Assembly (NCBI GenBank): GCA_026985655.1
Contig: JALSQB010000169.1
Coordinates: 1 to 8,540 of the forward strand
Direction: 5' to 3'
DNA: 8,540 nt
Source of the DNA: Campylobacteraceae bacterium
Lineage (GTDB): Bacteria; Campylobacterota; Campylobacteria; Campylobacterales; Sulfurovaceae
Of this stretch, positions 1-5,932 are shown in pieces. Made by a program: the position numbers and the translations under genes. The notes beneath the pieces were generated by a model that saw only the letters and a list, made by a program, of their open reading frames with translations, was not told the DNA's origin and did not search any database. How positions within the stretch are numbered: position 1 is the stretch's first letter; each line of letters opens with the position of its first letter.

Positions 1-61
1 TAGCTTAAAGTGGCTTCAAATCCCATAAAACAATGGTTAGAAGTTCCATTTTCTCTCCAAC

Positions 62-89
62 TTGGGCAGACACAGAGGTGTGTTCCTAC
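62..89. repeat. REP-like palindromic repeat, degenerate copy 1
   Basis: This 28-base element matches the one at 3808-3835 at 22 of 28 positions, in the same orientation. It opens with GGGCAGACACA and closes with CCTAC. The palindrome is decayed: the inner CAC/GTG pairing survives but outer pairs are interrupted by mismatches, so it would be a poor hairpin. It lies just past the coding part of the minus-strand S4 gene, and its last bases include that gene's TAG stop (86-88). The shape, a GGGCAGAC-type arm with a short loop and a CCTA(C/G) end, resembles dispersed REP-type palindromes seen in many bacteria. That family assignment is inference from form. Bases 1-61 before it show no supportable gene. 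Confidence 0.5.
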
Positions 90-331
90 AACTCTTTAAC
101 ATACTCATCTTTTTTACTTTTAGGAATGGTCTTTGTGGTGGGGATTTGTAAAACTTCATAGTTTTTTGCCCCATTTAGATACTCTATGGTTATCTTATCT
201 CCAATGACCACATTTTTAGAGGCTTTGGCTTTCATTTCATTAATAAATACCACGCCTGACTTTACCATGTCCGATGCGACCGTTCTTCTTTTGACTACAT
301 TGACAGAGGCTAACCATTTATCTACTCGCAT
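86..331 (-). CDS. S4-domain RNA-binding protein (RqcP/Hsp15-like)
   Basis: This 81-residue protein consists almost entirely of one S4 domain. The N-terminal MRVDKWLASVNVVKRRT segment (residues 1-17) is the typical S4 start, with basic K13-R14-R15. It is followed by a VKSGVVFINEMKAKAS stretch (23-38) and the GDKITIEY strand (44-51) that close the fold. S4 domains bind structured RNA such as rRNA or tRNA. Single-domain proteins of about 80 residues include Hsp15, which handles stalled 50S-peptidyl-tRNA complexes, and RqcP, which acts with RqcH in ribosome quality control. The length and the MRxDKxL...KRR start fit RqcP-like proteins best, but that assignment is inference and no rqcH is in the window. 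The lysine-rich tail (70-79) is unconserved in appearance. The ribosome binding site is weak (GAGA). It is divergent from the ThiF-like gene, and its TAG stop lies within a palindromic repeat. Confidence 0.88.
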   Translation of the reverse strand: MRVDKWLASVNVVKRRTVASDMVKSGVVFINEMKAKASKNVVIGDKITIEYLNGAKNYEVLQIPTTKTIPKSKKDEYVKEL

Positions 332-358
332 ATTATCTCGCTTTTAATTAGTAACAAA

Positions 359-367
359 ATCTTAGCA
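359..367 (-). promoter_or_regulatory. Extended -10 promoter for the S4 gene
   Basis: The minus strand reads TGCTAAGAT here, an extended -10 (TGn plus TAAGAT), about 28 bases upstream of the S4 gene ATG. This would give a leader of roughly 20 bases. No convincing -35 is visible, as is common in Campylobacterota promoters. The same nine bases recur in opposite orientation at 411-419. Confidence 0.4.
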
Positions 368-403
368 CTTTTACTTAGTGAGTTTGCTTTTAATCCTACT
401 TTT

Positions 404-411
404 GATAAACT
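404..411 (+). promoter_or_regulatory. Putative -10 (GATAAACT) giving a leaderless thiF-like mRNA
   Basis: GATAAACT ends six bases before the ATG at 418, following a T-rich stretch (386-403). A start point 6-8 bases past the -10 would fall on or beside the ATG, so the transcript would be leaderless. This fits the absence of any Shine-Dalgarno sequence before 418. The metX start has the same arrangement. Confidence 0.4.
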
Positions 412-417
412 GCTAAG

Positions 418-1095
418 ATGATAAAAACAGAAGATTACTTTAAGCGACAAATCCAACTTTGGGGTGAAGCGACACAAGCTTCCTTAGAAAACAAAAAAAT
501 TGCCATCATTGGTGCTGGGGGCTTGGGTTCAAGTTTGGCATTAGCCCTTGGTACTTCAGGGATTGGGCAGATTGATATGGTAGATTTTGATACCGTAAGC
601 CTACACAACATTCATAGGCAAATCGCTTTTACGCTTAACGATGAAGAGAAGTTAAAAGCCCAAGTAGTAGTAGATTTAATGAAGTCTAAAAATCCTTTTG
701 TCAATGCCACGGCTTATGACATTTCATTTGAAGCGTTTAGCGAACTGGGAAACCGTTATGATTTAATTTTAGATGCTACGGACAATTTGGAAACACGTGA
801 AGCCATAGATGCGTATGCTAAAAGCATCAATACTCCGTGGATATATGCTTCGGTTGAAGCGTTTAATGGACAAGTCTGTTTTTTTGAGGAGGCTTCTTTT
901 CAAGTCTTTAACACTTCAGACCATAAACCAGGGGGCATTACAGCTCCCATTGTGATGCACATCGCGTCACTTCAAGCCAACCTTGCCTTACGCTATTTAG
1001 CAGGGCTTAGTGTTGTTAAAGACAAGCTTTATTATCTTTACTTTAATGATGAGGGGGAACTCATCACCCAAAAGTTTGATATGCCTAAAAACTAA
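418..1095 (+). CDS. ThiF/MoeB/HesA-family adenylyltransferase (E1-like), zinc-less
   Basis: The 225-residue protein has the E1-like Rossmann fold that adenylates the C-terminal glycine of a ubiquitin-like partner (ThiS, MoaD or similar). Visible landmarks are the nucleotide loop G32-A-G-G-L-G37, acidic D56/D58 after the second strand, N64-I-H-R67-Q68 (the N..RQ signature), K80, and D119-A-T-D122-N123. The C-terminal TAPIVMHIASLQANLAL helix (175-191) matches the family's GPVVG..QA segment. The two CxxC zinc pairs of MoeB/ThiF are absent: the only cysteine is C154, and residues 165-175 (NTSDHKPGGIT) stand where a cysteine normally occurs. It could therefore adenylate a partner without forming the usual persulfide or thioester, though that is inference. 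No thiS, moaD or other thi genes are in the window, so the partner is unknown. The start at 418 fits the family N-terminus and lacks a ribosome binding site. Confidence 0.88.
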   Translation: MIKTEDYFKRQIQLWGEATQASLENKKIAIIGAGGLGSSLALALGTSGIGQIDMVDFDTVSLHNIHRQIAFTLNDEEKLKAQVVVDLMKSKNPFVNATAYDISFEAFSELGNRYDLILDATDNLETREAIDAYAKSINTPWIYASVEAFNGQVCFFEEASFQVFNTSDHKPGGITAPIVMHIASLQANLALRYLAGLSVVKDKLYYLYFNDEGELITQKFDMPKN

Positions 1096-1103
1096 AACTC
1101 TTG

Positions 1104-1112
1104 TGTTAAAAT
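1104..1112 (+). promoter_or_regulatory. Extended -10 promoter for the lipoprotein-ridA-transglutaminase genes
   Basis: TGTTAAAAT is an extended -10 (TGn plus TAAAAT) lying 29 bases before the lipoprotein ATG. A start near 1119 leaves a short leader carrying AAAGGA (1129-1134) as ribosome binding site. It would drive the next three tightly spaced genes independently of the upstream E1 gene. Confidence 0.5.
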
Positions 1113-1141
1113 AGCACAACTACTTTTTAAAGGATAAATTT

Positions 1142-1477
1142 ATGAAATTAAAACTAGCAACTATTACTATTTTTCTACTACTATTAGACGGTTGTACGCA
1201 AGAGACCCAAAATAAGCTTAGCCGTTCCATTCAAAACTGGACAGGAACTAACGGAACACTCGACATTTATGCAGGAGAGAAATTGGTGAAAAGATTTATT
1301 AAGATTGATAAACTCACCACAGCTTCAGGAACCGATGTAAATGTTGAACGCCCTTACCGTTTTGGTTATGGATATGATGACAAAAACTTTAATAACAAAA
1401 GAGATGCTGGAGAGCAAAAAGTCTATTTTGAGTTTTCAGACTACTCTACTTCTTATGTATTTTATGAGAACAAATAA
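1142..1477 (+). CDS. Small lipoprotein with an EF-hand-like loop, function unknown
   Basis: This is a 111-residue secreted lipoprotein. A basic start (MKLK) leads to a hydrophobic stretch (5-15) and a lipobox L-D-G-C with the lipidated cysteine at C18. The atypical Asp at -2 is tolerated in some lipoproteins. The mature part is polar and aromatic, with no repeats or membrane segments. Residues 80-91 (DKNFNNKRDAGE) match a 12-residue EF-hand-type calcium loop: D1, N3, N5, D9 and E12 occupy ligand positions, with N6 in place of the usual Gly. Similar DxNxN..xDxGE loops occur in SdrD-type calcium-binding beta domains. I do not recognise the family. It has a good ribosome binding site (AAAGGA) and its own -10. 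ridA follows after 27 bases, so co-transcription is likely, but this does not reveal a function. Confidence 0.8.
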   Translation: MKLKLATITIFLLLLDGCTQETQNKLSRSIQNWTGTNGTLDIYAGEKLVKRFIKIDKLTTASGTDVNVERPYRFGYGYDDKNFNNKRDAGEQKVYFEFSDYSTSYVFYENK

Positions 1478-1504
1478 CAAAAAATAAACTAAAGGAAAAA
1501 ATGA

Positions 1505-1894
1505 ATGAAATTTATTTCAACAGACAATGCACCTGCAGCCATTGGACCCTATTCACAAGCCGTTGTGGCAAATGGTATGATATATACTTCAGGACAAATC
1601 GGCATGGACGAAAAAGGTGTAATCGTGGCAGATGATGTGGTAAACCAAGCACACCAAGTGATGAAAAACCTATTTTATGTTCTTGAAGCTGCCAATGCAC
1701 ACTTTAATGATGTGATTAAAACCACTATCTTTTTAGCTGATATGGACGATTTTGCCAAGGTAAATGAAGTTTATGCTCACTATTTTGGTACACATAAGCC
1801 TGTACGAAGTACGGTAGCCGTTAAAACTTTACCTAAAAATGTTCTTATTGAAATTGATTGTATTGCCCTTGCCAATACAGATTACCACATGTAA
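1505..1894 (+). CDS. ridA: RidA family reactive intermediate (enamine/imine) deaminase
   Basis: The 129-residue length is typical of RidA (YjgF/YER057c/UK114). These are cytosolic homotrimers that hydrolyse reactive 2-aminoacrylate and related enamines/imines released by PLP enzymes, sparing other PLP enzymes from inactivation. Diagnostic segments are the N-terminal APAAIGPYSQAV (9-20), the YTSGQIG strand (27-33), and the C-terminal PVRSTVAVKTLPKNVLIEID (99-118), whose R101 corresponds to the carboxylate-binding arginine. The start at 1505 is preferred over the out-of-frame ATG at 1501. It sits after AAAGGAAA (1491-1498) and gives the family's usual MKFISTDNAPAA opening. Its stop overlaps the start of the following gene by one base. 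The PLP enzyme metY lies about 650 bases downstream, a plausible but unproven functional neighbour. Confidence 0.95.
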   Translation: MKFISTDNAPAAIGPYSQAVVANGMIYTSGQIGMDEKGVIVADDVVNQAHQVMKNLFYVLEAANAHFNDVIKTTIFLADMDDFAKVNEVYAHYFGTHKPVRSTVAVKTLPKNVLIEIDCIALANTDYHM

Positions 1895-2487
1895 TGACTT
1901 CTAACTTTTCCCATACCTTTTCTAAAGTTGTCATGGGAGGGTTTGCACTTTATTTTCTCTATCTTTTTAGCCATGTTGTTGAGGTCGTAAACAAACGATA
2001 TACAGGCACAGAAGATGGAAACTATGTTAATAATGTACGCACTACCCCACAACTTGAAAAATTGGCTTTTTCATTAACGCAAGATTGCTTAGATGAGAAC
2101 TGTAAAGTGCAAAATATTTTAGACTATGTCACTAACATTCCCTATGTGATAAACAACTACACAGCCCATCTACCCAAAGATACCATTGAGAAAAATTTTG
2201 GTGATTGTGATGACAAAAGTAATCTGCTCATCTCTTTACTTCATGAACTCCATATAGAAAGTTATTTTGTCTTAGTGCCTAAACATATTTTTGTGATTGT
2301 CGCGTTAGACAACATAACAAACAAAAAAGCGATTTATCTAAACAATAAGCCCTATTATATTTTAGAGAGTACGGCTAAAGACTCAAAAATAGGCTTTCCT
2401 CTTACTTACACACTTGATGAAATTCAAGCCATTGTAGAACCTTTTGAGAACAAAAAATTAAACATAGATAAGATAAGCTATCAATGA
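1894..2487 (+). CDS. Membrane-anchored transglutaminase-like protein
   Basis: From the ATG at 1894 the protein has 197 residues. The frame is open back to a TTG at 1858, but 1894 forms a TAATG stop-start overlap with ridA, a classic coupling arrangement, and places a hydrophobic segment near the N-terminus. Residues 11-30 are one membrane helix with little charge, probably a signal anchor. The rest resembles the transglutaminase/cysteine-protease core: the GDCDDKSNLLISLL block (103-116) contains the nucleophile C105, and PKHIFVIVAL (129-138) carries H131. The third position is likely E158 in YYILESTAKDSKIG (154-167), where the fold usually has Asp followed by a Thr motif. Location, probably the periplasmic face, and substrate are unknown. 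Such proteins may act as proteases, amidases or transglutaminases. Further cysteines are C65 and C70. Confidence 0.75.
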   Translation: MTSNFSHTFSKVVMGGFALYFLYLFSHVVEVVNKRYTGTEDGNYVNNVRTTPQLEKLAFSLTQDCLDENCKVQNILDYVTNIPYVINNYTAHLPKDTIEKNFGDCDDKSNLLISLLHELHIESYFVLVPKHIFVIVALDNITNKKAIYLNNKPYYILESTAKDSKIGFPLTYTLDEIQAIVEPFENKKLNIDKISYQ

Positions 2488-2511
2488 ATTTTATGTAAAT
2501 ATTTTTTTAGT

Positions 2512-2517
2512 TATAAT
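2512..2517 (+). promoter_or_regulatory. Consensus -10 (TATAAT) promoter for metY
   Basis: A perfect TATAAT follows a T-run (2502-2508), the usual Campylobacterota sigma70 layout. The expected start near 2524 leaves about 20 bases of leader holding AAGGAAG (2532-2538) as ribosome binding site. The leader is too short for a SAM riboswitch, so any methionine control would be at the promoter itself. Confidence 0.6.
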
Positions 2518-2543
2518 CTTTCAAAACAAAAAAGGAAGATGAT

Positions 2544-3803
2544 ATGAGAGAACAGACACTCGCTATCCATGCAGGATATGACAAAGACGCACAAGGAACC
2601 ATGGCCGTTCCTATTTACCAAACCACAGCTTATGAGTTTAGAGACACCGAACACGCTGCCAATTTGTTTGCACTTAAAGAGTTAGGCAATATCTACACAC
2701 GCCTTATGAACCCTACTACGGACGTATTTGAAAAACGTTTTAATGCCTTAGAACAAGGGGGTGGTGCTGTGGGTACGGCTTCAGGTATGGCGGCGATTTT
2801 TTATGCCATTGCCAATGTGGCTGAAGCAGGTGACAACATTGTTGTGGCTTCACAAGTTTATGGAGGAACAACTACCCTTACAGGACATACCATTAAAAGA
2901 TTTGGCATTGAAACCCGTTATTTTAATGTCAATAATCCGAGTGAAATAGAAGCCTTAGTTGATGAAAAAACAAAAATAATTCTTTTTGAGAGCATTACCA
3001 ATCCTAGTATTGATGTAGCAGATTTTGAAGCCATTGTTGCCATTGCTAAAAAGCATAACATCATCACCTGTGTGGACAATACCGTTGCTACCCCTATCTT
3101 GTGTAAACCACTCACTTTAGGGTGTGACATTGTGGTACACAGTGCGAGTAAATACACCACAGGACAAGGACTTGCTATTGGAGGGATTATTGTTGAGCGT
3201 GAAAACTTAGTAGAGATGATAAAAGGGAATCCACGTTACGCACACTTTAATGAACCTGATGAGAGTTATCATGGATTAATCTATTCGGATTTACCCCTCC
3301 CTCTTTTTACCCTTAGAGTGCGTTTAGCCCTACTTCGTGACCTTGGAGCAACACCTAGTCCGTTTAACTCTTGGCTCTACATTCAAGGTCTTGAAACACT
3401 ACCACTAAGAATGAAACAGCACAGTGCTTCAGCACTAAAAATCGCCCAATACTTAGAAGCACACCCTAAAGTAAAGTCTGTTAATTACCCTGCCCTAAAA
3501 TCAAATAACAATTACGCTTTAGCCCAAAAATATTTTCCTAAAGGAACTTCTGGGCTTCTCTCTTTTGAAGTAGAGAGTAAAGAAGTTGCTCAAAGCATAG
3601 CAGACAAAACAGAGATTTTTAAAGTTGTGGTAAATATTGGGGATTCTAAATCAATCATTACCCACCCTGCGAGTACAACGCATCAACAACTCTCAAGCCA
3701 AGAGCTTATAGATTGTGGTATTCCTGCTGGATTAATTAGATTGTCCGTAGGCTTAGAAGATAGTGAAGATTTAATTGCAGATTTGGAAAAAGCTCTTTCT
3801 TAA
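2544..3803 (+). CDS. metY: O-acetylhomoserine sulfhydrylase (aminocarboxypropyltransferase)
   Basis: This 419-residue, full-length Cys/Met-metabolism PLP enzyme converts O-acetylhomoserine plus sulfide to homocysteine and acetate in the cytosol. The N-terminal MREQTLAIHAGYDKDAQGTMAVPIYQT region is characteristic of MetY. Y51-T-R53 in YTRLMNPT binds the PLP phosphate of the neighbouring subunit. SGMAA (80-84) and SQVYGGT (103-109) follow, with D178 in VDNT pairing the pyridine nitrogen. K203 in HSASKYTTGQG forms the Schiff base. The HPASTTHQQLS block (374-384) with R399 near the C-terminus binds the substrate carboxylate. The length of about 420 residues and the insertion around 225-275 favour MetY over cystathionine gamma-synthase or beta-lyase. 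metX, which supplies the acetylated substrate, lies 1 kb downstream beyond an opposing gene. A consensus promoter and strong ribosome binding site precede it. Confidence 0.95.
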   Translation: MREQTLAIHAGYDKDAQGTMAVPIYQTTAYEFRDTEHAANLFALKELGNIYTRLMNPTTDVFEKRFNALEQGGGAVGTASGMAAIFYAIANVAEAGDNIVVASQVYGGTTTLTGHTIKRFGIETRYFNVNNPSEIEALVDEKTKIILFESITNPSIDVADFEAIVAIAKKHNIITCVDNTVATPILCKPLTLGCDIVVHSASKYTTGQGLAIGGIIVERENLVEMIKGNPRYAHFNEPDESYHGLIYSDLPLPLFTLRVRLALLRDLGATPSPFNSWLYIQGLETLPLRMKQHSASALKIAQYLEAHPKVKSVNYPALKSNNNYALAQKYFPKGTSGLLSFEVESKEVAQSIADKTEIFKVVVNIGDSKSIITHPASTTHQQLSSQELIDCGIPAGLIRLSVGLEDSEDLIADLEKALS

Positions 3804-3806
3804 AAT

Positions 3807-3835
3807 CTAGGGCAGACACAAAGGTCTGCCCCTAG
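3807..3835. repeat. REP-like palindrome / probable bidirectional terminator, copy 2
   Basis: The left arm CTAGGGCAGAC (3807-3817) pairs with the right arm GTCTGCCCCTAG (3824-3835) around a six-base loop (3818-3823). Seven consecutive pairs (GGCAGAC/GTCTGCC) form the core, and one extra C in the right arm makes a bulge before the outer CTAG pairing. It sits between the convergent metY and dsb stops (3801-3803 and 3839-3841). T-rich sequence lies on the plus side (3837-3844), and on the minus side the hairpin is followed by GATTTT. It could thus stop transcription from both sides. It matches 62-89 at 22 of 28 positions, so it is also a dispersed element rather than a private terminator. Confidence 0.65.
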
Positions 3836-3838
3836 CGT

Positions 3839-4666
3839 TTATTTTAAATAATCTTTATATTTAAATCGTGTTGGGTCCCAAATACCATCTATAAATATGG
3901 TCGGTGTTCCTGTCACCATTAGACGTTTTTTCATGGCTTTGTCAAAGGCTAATGCTTTGCTTATGGCAGGAGTAGTAATCTCATTAAAAGAAAGTGTTAC
4001 CCCTGTTTTTGTTTTAATTGCATCTAATACAACTTGAGGATTTTTCTCTCGTTCACTTACCAATAGATGATAACAAGCTTTGAGATTATCTAACTCTCCA
4101 CGCTCTTGAAAAAGATGCATAGCACGTGTTGTAACATCTGAAGCAGGGTGAATACGTAAAAGAGGTAAATGGTAGTAGTAGAGTGCAAATGTGTCAGGGT
4201 GTTTTTCTACATTTTCAATTAACACAGGCACAATCTCTTGACAATAGGGACAAAAAGGGTCAGACATCACTAAAATCTTATGTTTAGCATCAGCATTTCC
4301 TACGAGTAAATGCTTTTTATCATAAGCCTCAGCAGGTACAGTTGGTTTTAAAATCTTTGCATAATCTTTATTTTTACTGTCTTTTAAAGAAAAAGTTAAT
4401 TTTTTTCCTTTGGTAAATGCTAATTTGTTAAGTTTTTTAGTGACATAATGGTCGCCCATTTTTACATTGACATCAAGTACAAGAAAATAGACCCTCCAAC
4501 CATGGGTTCCACCTACGATATAACTGGAAAGTGTTTCAATGTGCTTTACAGAAGAGTGTGTTTTCTTCTCTATGTAACTTTTTACTGATGCTTCTACACT
4601 TTTTTGGCTCAAGGCAAACATTTGAACTGTTGCCAAAATCATTAATAATAAAATTTTAATTTTCAT
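3839..4666 (-). CDS. Periplasmic DsbC/DsbG-like thiol-disulfide protein
   Basis: The 275-residue exported thioredoxin-fold protein opens with signal peptide 1-19 (basic KIK, hydrophobic core, likely cleavage after MFA). Residues about 20-110 form an N-terminal region rich in beta strands that resembles the dimerisation or linker part of DsbC/DsbG. The catalytic fold starts near residue 120. It carries the CPYC active site at C139-C142, the same dipeptide as DsbG, preceded by SDPF. The cis-proline is P255 in TGTPTIFIDG, with Thr before it as in DsbC/DsbG. A helical insertion lies between (about 175-245), and one extra cysteine, C198, is present. Its role is probably disulfide isomerisation or reduction in the periplasm; an oxidant DsbA-type role is not excluded. 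No DsbD or DsbB is nearby. A strong AAGGAGCT ribosome binding site precedes the ATG. It is convergent with metY and divergent from metX. Confidence 0.88.
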   Translation of the reverse strand: MKIKILLLMILATVQMFALSQKSVEASVKSYIEKKTHSSVKHIETLSSYIVGGTHGWRVYFLVLDVNVKMGDHYVTKKLNKLAFTKGKKLTFSLKDSKNKDYAKILKPTVPAEAYDKKHLLVGNADAKHKILVMSDPFCPYCQEIVPVLIENVEKHPDTFALYYYHLPLLRIHPASDVTTRAMHLFQERGELDNLKACYHLLVSEREKNPQVVLDAIKTKTGVTLSFNEITTPAISKALAFDKAMKKRLMVTGTPTIFIDGIWDPTRFKYKDYLK

Positions 4667-4689
4667 AATAGTAGCTCCTTTGCTGGATT

Positions 4690-4698
4690 ATTTTAGCA
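4690..4698 (-). promoter_or_regulatory. Extended -10 promoter for the dsb gene
   Basis: The minus strand reads TGCTAAAAT, an extended -10, about 24 bases upstream of the ATG at 4664-4666. The AAGGAGCT ribosome binding site lies between (4672-4680). The intergenic stretch 4667-4813 holds this promoter and the metX promoter in divergent orientation and no other recognisable feature. Confidence 0.5.
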
Positions 4699-4798
4699 CA
4701 ATCACACTAAATAAAACTATAAGCCTTCAAAATTGTTTCCAAAAAAATTAAAACACACTATTTTAAAGCGACTCATATAACTATGAAAGTACAAATTA

Positions 4799-4806
4799 GA
4801 TAAAAT
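4799..4806 (+). promoter_or_regulatory. -10 box (GATAAAAT) giving a probable leaderless metX mRNA
   Basis: GATAAAAT ends seven bases before the metX ATG at 4814. A normal start point would coincide with the A of the ATG or its immediate neighbours. No Shine-Dalgarno sequence precedes the ATG, in agreement with a leaderless message. Confidence 0.5.
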
Positions 4807-4813
4807 TCTATTA

Positions 4814-5923
4814 ATGAAACTAGAAACCCATGTTGCCCACTTTACCAGTCCTTTGTACCTAGAGAGTGGAAGAATCTTAGAACCGTATAAAATTGCCTAT
4901 GAAACCTATGGTAGCTTAAATCAAGATGCTTCCAATGTCATTTTAATTTGTCACGCCTTAACAGGTTCAGCCCATGCAGCAGGCAGATATGAAAATGAAA
5001 AAAAGTCTGGCTGGTGGGACGCACTTATTGGTGAAGGAAAAGCGATTGACACGTCTAAATATTTTGTCATCTCAACCAATGTCTTAGGTTCTTGCTTTGG
5101 AAGTACTTCTCCTATGGATTATGATTATCCCAAACAAACCCCTTTTCGCCTCAAATTTCCTGTTTTAACCATTAAAGACATGATAAAAGCACAAAAGCAT
5201 CTTTTATCTCAACTGGGTATTCACCACTTATATGCCATTGTAGGGGGTTCAATGGGAGGAATGCAAGCACTACAATTTGCCATTGATTACCCAAACTTTG
5301 CAGACAAAATTATCTCACTTGCCTCAACCTATGCCACCCAACCATGGACAATAGCATTCAACAAAGTTGCCATGGAAGCCATACGCCGAGACCCAAGGTT
5401 TGACAACGGAAACTATGCCAAAGATGCCTTTAAAGAAAAAGGCTTAGATGGCTTAGCCATTGGTCGTATTGCAGGGCATATCTCTTATCTTTCTCCTGAT
5501 TCAATGAACAATAAATTTGGAAGAAATTATGTCAATAATGATGGACTGTTTGAACTTTTTGGACGCTATGAAGTTGAGCGTTATATGGAGTACAACACCA
5601 ATAACTTTGCAAAACTCTTTGACCCACTCTCCTACCTATACATTATAAAAGCCATTAATACCTTTAATTTAAGTCGTGGATATGACTCTTTACATGAAGC
5701 TGTTTTACGGATTAATGCTGATATTACCCTTATCTCTTTTAAGAGTGATTATCTCTTTTTTCCCAAAGAGATGGAACATCTTTACAACATGCTACAAAGA
5801 AATAAACAAAATGCTTCTTATTATGAGATAGAGAGTGACTATGGTCATGATGCTTTTCTTGTAGAGATAGAAAAATTTGATACAATTATTAAAAATAAAC
5901 TAAACAATAACAAAACACCATAA
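4814..5923 (+). CDS. metX: Homoserine O-acetyltransferase
   Basis: This 369-residue alpha/beta-hydrolase-fold enzyme transfers the acetyl group of acetyl-CoA to L-homoserine, the committed step of methionine synthesis, in the cytosol. The family start is clear: YKIAYETYG (25-33), then CHALTGSAHAAG (46-57) and the VLGSCFGSTSP loop (90-100). The nucleophile elbow is GGSMGG with S146. D312 in SFKSDYLFFP and H345 in SDYGHDAF complete the Ser-Asp-His triad. The length matches MetX. Some family members use succinyl-CoA, and acyl specificity cannot be settled by eye, although the metY partner favours acetyl. It leads an operon with xseB (9 bases downstream) and a nitrilase-like gene. The gene lacks a ribosome binding site, with the -10 just before the ATG. 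Confidence 0.95.
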   Translation: MKLETHVAHFTSPLYLESGRILEPYKIAYETYGSLNQDASNVILICHALTGSAHAAGRYENEKKSGWWDALIGEGKAIDTSKYFVISTNVLGSCFGSTSPMDYDYPKQTPFRLKFPVLTIKDMIKAQKHLLSQLGIHHLYAIVGGSMGGMQALQFAIDYPNFADKIISLASTYATQPWTIAFNKVAMEAIRRDPRFDNGNYAKDAFKEKGLDGLAIGRIAGHISYLSPDSMNNKFGRNYVNNDGLFELFGRYEVERYMEYNTNNFAKLFDPLSYLYIIKAINTFNLSRGYDSLHEAVLRINADITLISFKSDYLFFPKEMEHLYNMLQRNKQNASYYEIESDYGHDAFLVEIEKFDTIIKNKLNNNKTP

Positions 5924-5932
5924 AGGCAAAAA

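Noticed and set aside
1..61. Possible C-terminal end of an upstream plus-strand gene (frame 2 stops at 26-28) or a short minus-strand ORF
   Set aside because: Only a handful of codons are visible in each, with no recognisable motif, so no gene can be supported.
1858..1893. TTG start extending the transglutaminase-like protein by 12 residues into ridA
   Set aside because: The ATG at 1894 gives a TAATG coupling overlap and places the membrane helix close to the N-terminus, while the extension adds ridA-shadow residues.
2488..2543. SAM riboswitch or other leader element before metY
   Set aside because: The predicted leader is about 20 bases after the TATAAT box, too short for any known riboswitch.
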